Source of the DNA: Puccinia triticina
Lineage: Eukaryota > Basidiomycota > Pucciniomycetes > Pucciniales > Pucciniaceae
Direction of reading: 5' to 3'
DNA length: 64,000 nt
Assembly: GCF_026914185.1 (NCBI RefSeq)
Contig: NC_070575.1
Location: 1 to 64,000, forward strand
Part shown: piece by piece, positions 56,801-64,000 of the stretch
Numbering within the stretch: the stretch's first letter is position 1
Layout: every line of letters begins with the position of its first letter
The notes under the pieces: model-generated
The model's input: only the letters and a program-made list of their open reading frames with translations
The model's database searches: none
Told to the model about the DNA's origin: nothing
Program-made: the position numbers and the translations under genes

Positions 56801-58630
56801 AAGCAGATAGAAGTCCAGCCTTTTGATTAGGAGCAGATTTGGATTTGACGGATGTAGTAGCCGATGCACCCTCGGGAATTTTGGTGGCAGTCATCTTGGA
56901 ATAAGACCCCATCAGGCCACTGTTATCGAGCGCGCCGGCCATGCTGAGAGCATTTTGAGGTCCAGCGTTTAAAGCTTTGGTCGTGACCTCTTGCCGCCAG
57001 TTTGACTCGTGTTGCTTGATAGTTTGCAGATCAGGAGAAAGATGTGGAAGTATATCACGTAGCTTTACAATCTTATGCCAGATTAATACAGCAGTCATCA
57101 AGTAGAGCTCATCGGGGGTTGAATCGGCTGAATCACTCTGTTGATAATGTGTAAATTTGAACCCCAGGAGTGACGCGATGAGCCTCGAGCCCTGTTGAGG
57201 TGGCAAAGTGCCATCGGCAGGAAGAATTTGCTCGTCATCAATGACCGAATTCCAATCACCGGTCTGCATCCAGTGGCTTTTCTTCAAAAGTGAGCAGAAA
57301 AAGGGGTAATGTGAAATCACGTTGTAGCAAAATACATCGAGAATTATGTCGAGTGTGCGATTGGGATCCAGATCGAAAAACCCAATCATGGCTTTGATGT
57401 TGTTTGAGACTTTTTCAATCCGTGAATCTCTGATTTGCGGAGTTTCGCCAGGTAGTAAAACTGACCGAAGGTGCGGATAACTTGTCGAATCGCCTTGACC
57501 TGAGTCAGCGGGTACTAGATGCGGGGCGAGACCAGGTCCCATGGCGGATATCAATTCTGTAGCGAGATGAGAGTAACCTTCAGATTCTTCACGAAGCAGG
57601 TTGAAACGCTGTTGTTTGTAACTGGGAGGCAGATTTCGGCGTAAACAAAAACTATTAGCGACTGGCATTCAGGTTCAAATTGGAGCATAGGTTGACTTAC
57701 TGAAGGCCAGTATTGATACGAGTGGCCTGTTTAGCAACCAATTCAGCTGGGAAGGGGATCAAGCCTGTGTCATATAGAAATCCGTACTCCCAGCTCAGCC
57801 GACAATGTGCAGGTTGAAGAGCAACGAAGCCCTTCTCATCAGGCTGGAGGAGAGCAATTGCCAGCTGAATCAATGTCTTGCGTGATCGAGATAGAGATTC
57901 AAGCTTCATTTTTCTTGAAGTCGCGTCGGTACTAGGCTGAGGGGCATCGTTGGAACTATCAACGTCAGTCGATCCGATGGGAAGTTGAGTCGATTTCACA
58001 TTCAAGGCCTTGATCTGTTCTTCTAAACTACTGTGTTGGGCTTCAAACTCAGAATCGATCGACCAGATAGTGTCGGCGAGCAACTCAGAGACGCGTGCAT
58101 TGATTTCCTCATCTGCCAGTGAAGAAACTGATTCACTTAGAAAAATTTGAAGATCCGCTGCACTAAGAGATCCCGATGTTGATTTTTTAGTATGGCGAAG
58201 CGCGCTTTTTACTAGAATAGAGAACAACTGAGTAAGCTGCAAGTCCGGGTCGTCCGAAGGAGGGGCGAATGTATTTTTTAGCAAATCGACTAATTTCGAT
58301 GATCTGGATGGATGTGAGATGGTTGCAGCATGTCATGACGAGAAAAACAATGATTTGAAGGTCAGTGGTGTGATTGACTGAGTCGACCATCATTGATGTG
58401 ACGTGCCCGCGAATCATGGGGATAAAATGACAGAGGGCGACTCTCTTCCAATGGGTTTGCAAATTCATGATAGTAGCGGTGATGCAGATACCGATGATAG
58501 AATTAAAGAAGTAGGTAAGCTTAGAGACTTACAGTCGTTGTTTGAGATTGCTATCTTTCCAATTTGATGGGCATTTCGAGATGAGTAGATATACATCGGA
58601 TCCGAGGAGGTCGTCAGACTGGAGGTCCAT
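50859..58630 (-). CDS. THO2: THO complex subunit 2 (THO2/THOC2), 10 exons, 2319 residues
   Basis: Exons (minus): 58630-58533, 58303-57701, 57621-55401, 55321-55007, 54946-54867, 54798-54518, 54445-53991, 53917-53739, 53668-51283 and 51200-50859. All introns are GT-AG, phases agree and the total is 6960 nt. Diagnostic blocks: QRFNLLREESEGYSHL near residue 240, HFFVTFWQLELYDIRMP near 1107, and SPFRAQLLEHVIQHCFNPR followed by the Tho2 domain to about 1400. The last 900 residues are disordered and highly charged, with RERD/RDRE runs at about 1780-1900 and an (RD)n run near 2170. The protein is the scaffold of nuclear THO/TREX, which couples transcription to mRNA packaging and export and limits R-loops. 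The first ATG after an in-frame stop is 58630; a non-coding foldback lies 100 bp upstream. The N-terminal exon 1-2 join is the least certain part. Confidence 0.93.
51353..51396. repeat. CGATCA hexanucleotide repeat in THO2 exon 9
   Basis: About seven tandem copies of the hexamer (ACGATC), which on the minus strand encode alternating Asp-Arg (RDRDRDRD). It is in frame, so copy-number change would lengthen or shorten the dipeptide run without a frameshift. Confidence 0.9.
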
Positions 58631-58730
58631 GATCGAAACCTCCAGGTTTCTAACTTCAGTTGATGGCGGAGGGTAAATCGCGAGTGAGTCCAGATTTGTT
58701 TCAATGGGAATTCCTGTTCGAACTTATCCA

Positions 58731-58805
58731 AGTCCCTCCCCATGCGGGAGGTCGGAGTTCGGGGCTCGGGTGGCATTTAGCCACCCTCCCGCAAGGAGGG
58801 ACTTG
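58731..58805. mobile_element. AAGTCCCTCC micro-foldback 100 bp upstream of THO2
   Basis: CAAGTCCCTCC and GGAGGGACTTG are inverted ends; inside them GCGGGAGG pairs with CCTCCCGC and GGTGGC with GCCACC. The 75-bp unit forms an almost complete hairpin. Related units occur at about 6255-6331, 32388-32470, 62629-62697 and 63287-63346. It lies where the THO2 promoter or 5' UTR should be. The palindrome AGCGTAG...CTACGCT follows at about 58836-58870. Confidence 0.7.
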
Positions 58806-58916
58806 AGAGCGGGCAAATCCGGCCGACAAGTGCCGCCGTAGCGTAGCTTAAAATACTACGCTACGCTAGTACTAATGTTAGTCTGGCTGGCCCAGCAATG
58901 ACATTGGGGGGTTTAG

Positions 58917-59168
58917 ATCTTCAGGCAGGATCACCAGTCAACCCCCTGATTAAATGGTGGATTCAACAAGGTTGCGGGGGCAACAATCATGGAGGAAAGA
59001 TGGCACTTGACATGCTCAGCTATCCATGTTTGCACATTCAAAGTTTTTTAACCGTATTTTTTTGATAACTGACTTAGGTTTTATCTACACCAGCTACAAT
59101 TGTTGATGTTGAAAGAGCGTTCAGTTTTGGCCCAAAGACACCGGCTCAAAGAATTGTGTGTCTAGCTT
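58917..59168 (+). pseudogene. hAT transposase C-terminal (dimerisation) remnant
   Basis: NPLIKWWIQQGCGG...GGKMALDMLSYP matches the start of the hAT C-terminal dimerisation domain, and VDVERAFSFG the end of its core. Between them is a 79-bp stretch (about 59020-59095) with a GT donor, branch-like TGAC and CACCAG acceptor; removing it gives MLSYP-STIVDVERAF in frame, so it is probably an intron of the original transposase. Upstream sequence is missing and stops follow. It is a decayed fragment with no catalytic domain. Confidence 0.7.
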
Positions 59169-61119
59169 AACAGCCTCTCAAACGGAGGGTCCAGGGGACC
59201 CCACCCAGAGGGCTCTCTGTAGGAGAGGCTTACTGGCTATCCCCTCAATTTTGGCGGGAGAAGAATTGATATTTAGTGCAAACAGAAAACAAAAACAATC
59301 CTATCAAGTGTAATAAAATAATAATAAAAAACTGAATAGACAGTCTTTTAGCCTTTCATTTTGCGCACATTTTGGCACCTATGCCAACCTCTCAAACAGA
59401 AAAACTCAAATCCCTAGTGGCAAAGGTATCCTGGACTCTAGTTCAAGGTAGCAGCACAAAATTCAAAACCATGTATTGGGTTCTGAAGATCCATCTGTGG
59501 ATGCGCATTTGCTCTGGCCATTTCCAACTTTGTTTGTTCCACCCATAAATCCAATCTGCTCACAGGCCACAGTCTTTGTCAATTGGCAACAGCGCAATGT
59601 TTGTTTTTCAGAAAGGCAAGCAGGAACTTTTTGGGGGTAAGGTTGTTGTCCTGGATCACTTGGCAGATCCTCATGAGCCTGATGTATTCTGGAACTGTTG
59701 CTGGTGTTGACCCATTTGGTAGCACACCTGCCATGGCAAGGATCAGAGTTTGATAGAATTAAAACTGGTGCTTCAAAGATGTCCAGCCAGAGCTGGCCAG
59801 AGCGGAGCAGGGTGATCTCAGGATACTAAATATCAAAGATCTACAACCTGGAAAGCCTGCAAATCAATGGATCGATTGTGGTAGACGCTTTTGTTCCGGA
59901 TGGAAAAATTCAAAAATTTCTAGTTTACATATGTGGTGTTACATTACACTCTCTTTTGATACACACACTTCCTTCAGTTTACATACACAGTTGTACACAA
60001 CTGCATGTATATAGCTTACATACTACCCTTTTACAAATACTAGGGTTCAAGGGCGGCTCTGCTGCCCTGTGCTCCATATGTCAATGTCACAAAACGACTG
60101 GGCAGATTGCACCACACTCCCAAGCACGACTCACACAAGCAGTCTTCCCCAATTTGGCCAAATATGCCGGGATATTGGTTTGCATGAAGATGTACTGTAA
60201 TCGGGTACTGATGTAAGTCCCAAAATTTTGGCCAGGCAGGGGCCAATCTGTTGCATTCCAAAAATGGCCAGCGTTAGGCAGCAGTTATCTTTCATTGCCT
60301 TTTCCTCCTAGACGCAGATAGACGCAGAATCCCAAGACTTGTTTAACAGGAGCACTGTCTATTTTCAGGTAAGCAGCTGGTCAATGCAATTGTGCACCAT
60401 TGGGATTTGCCAGACCTGTCAAACCTTGTACCCAGGTGTAGCCCTTCTTATAGCGCCGTTGTGAGAATGAAAGCTGGTTGGCTGATGTAGAATGTCCGCT
60501 AACCGCCTCCTTCAAGAATATTGATGTCCAGGCTGTGTGATTGTCGGTAACTCGGCTCCGCACTGCTACTTTCCGCTAGCCTTCAGCACTCCTTTACTGA
60601 GCCTGATCTATAGCGTAATAGTCCGCGAGTGAATAAAGCTCCGCACGTCGTAAGCACAAAAATCCGCAAGTAACTCTTGAATAAGGATAAGAACACAGAT
60701 AATCTCTCAATAACTCTCGTACGTCCGTAGTTGTAAGTACAATGATGATCAGTAAAAATCTGTAATAATTCGATAGGATAAAGATTCCCCCAATAGGAGA
60801 GTCCCCCCTTCCGTCCTCCCCTCCGCGCACGTCGCCGTTCCCACCCGATCCCGCACGTCTGACACTTTCCCGCACTAGTCTGCCTACTCCGCCCGCTATC
60901 CCGCTTGTCACTTTCCCAGACTCCGCTCCTCTCCGACGCTTGCCCTCCCACCGTCCTCTGTCTAGCCCCCGTCAGTCGTTTTCTCGCCACCGCCTTCACC
61001 CCGGTTCCACCCGCTTGGGCTGTCATGGCTCACCCGCTGACGCGCCGCTGCTACCAGTCCACGTGTGTAGTCCCGCCGCAGTCCAGCCCTGTCTTTTTCC
61101 ACTCCAATCCAAATACCCA
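59169..61119. other. No gene recognised
   Basis: Plus frame 59878-60216 (112 codons) has no known motif and atypical composition. 60560-61100 is GC-richer with CCCGC-rich text on both strands and overlapping frames, none recognisable. Confidence 0.4.
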
Positions 61120-61196
61120 ATCCGAAATCCGCAATCCGCAATCCGCAATCTGCAATCCGCAATCCGTAATCCGTGATCCGTGCATTCCAATCCGCG
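61120..61196. repeat. AATCCGC heptanucleotide tandem repeat
   Basis: About nine copies of AATCCGC with variants (AATCTGC, AATCCGT, GATCCGT). No coding context is supported. Confidence 0.85.
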
Positions 61197-62628
61197 CGTG
61201 ACTTTCCGTAAGCTTTCCTCATTAATAGAGCCCGGGTAAAGATAATTTGAGAAGAAGTACTCTTGATGTGGGATCTGCGCATAGTAACATTAACTAATCA
61301 GTGCCCAAAAGCAGATGATTTAGAGGACACAACGGATATGGAAAAGGCAATGAAAAGGAGCTCTCATTGGTTCTTTGGAAATATGGACAATACGAGCGGA
61401 AAAGGAATTTTTTTACAGTAGGCGTGTTGCAGTGAGGTTTGCGGCAAAAGTATAAAAGGAGGAGCATTGTAGATGGTTGAAGGCATCACTTGGCTCTTGC
61501 TCGGCGCCAATTGCTTAAAGAGCCAAGCAATCCAGGGAAGTATGTACCTGTAGTTTCATTGAATGGTACTGGGGGGCCAAAATGCTGCCCAAATTTTTTT
61601 TAGCAAGCACCCTTCGGTCCACTTAATGTTAAATCGTTAATCTGTGTGTATATATGTGGCTACATAGCAACCAGCCAGCCTCAGATGTGGCTGTGTAGCA
61701 ACAACAAGCCACTTATTACAGTAACCTAGCAACCACAAGCCACATTAATAAAGTGGAATAGTAACCATGGGGCTGTGCAAGTCACCCAAGCAGACTAAAC
61801 AGCAATACAGAAAGCTGTGCAGGTCACTGGAGAAGACTCCATAGCAACCAGAGGGCTGTGTAAGCCACACTTATGACTAGATCACCAGCTAAATTTGCTC
61901 ATGTCTACACTGTCACAATGTACATAGCTGTATTCTGCACAGCAGACCAGCCAAAATATTTCATTTGTAAAATTTACACCAGCCAAAACACCTCATGTAC
62001 ATAGAACACCAGCACAAATGCCTCACATTTTTCAATATAAGGAGAGGCTTTCTCTTCCTTTTTCCCCCATCAGAGGACATCAAATCCATCTAATCAAGGA
62101 GATCATTTCCCCCACAAGATTCAAATAAATTGTCACCCTCACACTCTCCACCACATAATAAAATACTAGCTTTATATTTTGCAATACACATTCCATTGTG
62201 AGCCACTTGTGAGAAAAGTATTCAACTACACTAGACCACTGTCTTCTTGCTTCCAGCCTAGCTGGGGATGTTGTCAGTCATTGTCTTTCAGAGAGGCAGG
62301 GGTTTCTCCACACATACTTCTCTAAATTCAGCCATAAGAGGTGCAAAATGCTTTTAGAGTCTCACAGCGTAGGATTTACAAGCAATGCAGGTTTGTGAAT
62401 CCTTGTGCAGGTCCATTTTTTGAAAGGCCATTGTTTGAAAAATTATTAAAAATACATCAATGGCGATAGAAAAAAATCTGACTTTAGAGGATTGTAGAGG
62501 AGATGCTAAAGGCTCCAAAAGCTGTGGCTTAGAGCTATAGAGGGGCTGGGGACAGAGCTATTAAAAACCTAAAAAACCTTACATCCAAATTGTACTTTCT
62601 GCTCCTGCTTGAAATCTGAGATAATCTG
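61197..62628. other. Noncoding, LTR-like promoter segment near the right end
   Basis: At 62030-62080 TTCAATATAAGGAGAGGCTT...TTTTTCCCCCATCAGAGG resembles 46812-46860; AATAAA follows at 62157. GCAACCA(C/G)A and CACATTAATA phrases recur between 61660 and 61860. I could not find paired ends or a TSD, so it is described only as possibly LTR-derived. Confidence 0.35.
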
Positions 62629-62697
62629 CAAGTCCCTCCCTGCGGGAGGGGCTGCTTTGTGGCCAGCCACAGCAAGCCTCCCACCAGTTGGGACTTA
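62629..62697. mobile_element. AAGTCCCTCC micro-foldback
   Basis: AAGTCCCTCCCTGCGGGAGG at the left and CCTCCCACCAGTTGGGACTT at the right, pairing imperfectly. Same family as 58731-58805. Confidence 0.55.
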
Positions 62698-63286
62698 TGT
62701 TAAGTTAGATTGTGTGTCACTAGATGAATGACAGTGGTGTTTTACTAAAAAAAAAAGAAAGATCAAACCCGTACTCTTGCGTCAATGGAAGCAAGAACAG
62801 AAGAAAAAAAAACAGGAGAATGTGGAGTAGTAGGAGGATAAATGAATAGAAGTTTCTTGTAGTGCTATGAAATGAAGAAGAGTTCAATCTTCAAAAGAAC
62901 ATTGCTTGACCAGTGGGTACATACCCACCCCTGCGCCTGCCAGAAGGTACCTGGAACACCCACTGGCCAGCACACGCTGGTGGGTGCGGGTGTTGAGAAT
63001 TTGCAAAATTTCAGGCGGGTACCCACACCCGCGGCTCAGGTGTGAGGGCCATCTCTAGTTAGCCAGACAATGGACTTTTGCTTGTGGAAATTCTTGGTGC
63101 TGGCACTTTTATCCCTCTTCAACTTAGAACCACAAATCTTGCCATTCTTGAAGATGACTTGACAGATTGCAATTTTGTGCTGGACGTTCAGATGATTCAA
63201 AACCCAGCTGCAGCACAGATTATCCATATTTGATGCCAAACTACCTTCGAAATCCATTCTTGGTGCACGAGTTAGGGAAGCTAAGG

Positions 63287-63346
63287 TGTAAGTCCCTACT
63301 GATGGAGGCTCGCTTTGCGAGTTCACCCCCGAAATCTCGAGGGACT
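63287..63346. mobile_element. AAGTCCCT micro-foldback, divergent
   Basis: AAGTCCCT at the left and AGGGACTT at the right enclose a GGCTCGCTTTGCGAGTTC hairpin core. Shorter and more divergent than the other members. Confidence 0.5.
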
Positions 63347-63376
63347 TTGTGAAATTTTTATTTGGAGGGTTCAGAT

Positions 63377-63421
63377 CACGAGATGCCATCGGTTGGTGCC
63401 ACAAACCGATGGCATCTCGTG
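63377..63421. repeat. Perfect hairpin, 18-bp stem with 9-base loop
   Basis: CACGAGATGCCATCGGTT, loop GGTGCCACA, then the exact complement. It lies between GC-rich text with GGGTACCCACACCCGC on the left (about 62940-63040) and GTCCACCCGGGTG on the right, so it may be the centre of a larger degenerate element. Confidence 0.8.
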
Positions 63422-63948
63422 TGGTTGCGACTGACAAAAAAAACCAGCACCTGGGTCAGGGGGGGTTCGGTGTCCACCCGGGTGAATTCGGATACGGGTG
63501 TCGGGATAGGTACAAATACCCGTCCCGAACCCCGGGCCAGGATTGGCAGATATCTATGTATTTAAATGTTTAAATGCATTATTTGCCTTGGCCAGTCTAT
63601 GTAGCACCTTTGAGTTTTTGCCATTTGGGGGCATTGCCACCCTATCGGCGTCTTTGTTTCAGCCGGAGTCCAGTCAGCTGATCCATGACCACCCCGGACT
63701 TCCCACTCCCAACCTCAACCACATCGACTAGATATCGATTGAATATCACCCAACACTCCCCACCATCTCAAAAACCGCTTCGACTTGAAGGTCCAGTCCC
63801 GCGACCTGTGCAGCCTCTTCCTCCAGTTTTTGCCCCTTCGGTCTTTCGGTTTCTCGGGCTCATACTAGTACTATCAATCAGGGCGATTTGGTTGTGAGAC
63901 GCTGACAGGACCAATCAACCACTACCAAACCATTCGATTCCTCCGTCA
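63422..63948. other. Noncoding, possible 5' region of an off-window gene
   Basis: GC-rich to 63560, then mixed. CT-rich text and a CTGACAG (63901-63907) that could be a 3' splice site precede an ATG at 63949. Confidence 0.3.
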
Positions 63949-64000
63949 TGACCGTCTCATTCTCGGCCTCATCAAAAGCTCACATGGCACCAAGGCTTCC
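63949..64000 (+). CDS. Possible start of a gene, truncated by the window edge
   Basis: ATG at 63949 follows a C-rich leader and opens MTVSFSASSKAHMAPRL to the edge without a stop. Seventeen codons are too few to identify anything; listed only because the upstream text resembles a fungal leader. Confidence 0.2.

Noticed and set aside
58304..58442. Extra THO2 exon encoding VALCHFIPMIRGHV
   Set aside because: Its phase does not fit exon 2, while direct joining of exon 1 to 58303 does; kept as the less likely alternative.
58465..58776. 103-codon minus ORF as the THO2 N-terminus
   Set aside because: It starts inside the AAGTCCCTCC foldback and is in a different frame from the segment that splices to exon 2.
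59878..60216. 112-codon plus ORF
   Set aside because: No motif, no splice-compatible neighbours, composition like flanking noncoding DNA.

Overview
The window reads as a transposon-rich stretch of a fungal nuclear genome, most likely a basidiomycete rust fungus (Pucciniales). The pointers are intron-dense genes with short introns (17 exons in a permease, 10 in THO2), Ty1/copia and chromodomain Ty3/gypsy polyproteins of fungal type, and many small foldback elements. The organism cannot be proved from the sequence alone. I saw no tRNA, rRNA, CRISPR array or bacterial-type operon.

Layout. 1-6035: a minus-strand copia element running off the left edge, with 5' LTR, gag interrupted by a 250-bp MITE event, and a 2.1-kb array of 21-bp hairpin units between integrase and reverse transcriptase. 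6036-11672: mostly noncoding repeats and a GC-rich unidentified island. 11678-19591: a complete copia element with 839-bp LTRs and TSD GAGGT; its reverse transcriptase is split by a 1985-bp DNA element with a 9-bp TSD, filled with a TGACCGGTCA satellite. 20265-28266: a full-length Ty3/gypsy chromovirus (536-bp LTRs, TSD GAAAG) with an intact 1983-codon polyprotein and a separate upstream ORF. 29260-34266: two more non-autonomous DNA elements carrying the same TGACCGGTCA satellite. 34566-39361: two host genes in convergent orientation, a dienelactone hydrolase and an amino-acid permease whose reading needs one extra base in exon 4. 40267-50144: MITEs, a 1.4-kb foldback element with an 8-bp TSD, and another satellite-bearing element. 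50859-58630: the THO complex subunit THO2, intact, 10 exons, 2319 residues. 58731-64000: foldback repeats, a hAT transposase remnant and noncoding DNA, with a possible gene start at the right edge.

How the parts relate. The three recognisable host genes are housekeeping or metabolic: mRNA export and transcription coupling (THO2), amino-acid uptake, and an alpha/beta hydrolase. They are not functionally linked. Everything else is mobile DNA, and target-site duplications let the insertion order be read directly. The recurring theme is palindromic satellite DNA: two unrelated tandem repeats whose unit is itself a hairpin, one inside a copia gene and the other inside at least four different inverted-repeat elements. 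The other strong observation is in the chromovirus: the first ORF lacks an ATG, but splicing a predicted 106-bp intron would create one and place a canonical PCNA-binding (PIP) motif near the new N-terminus.
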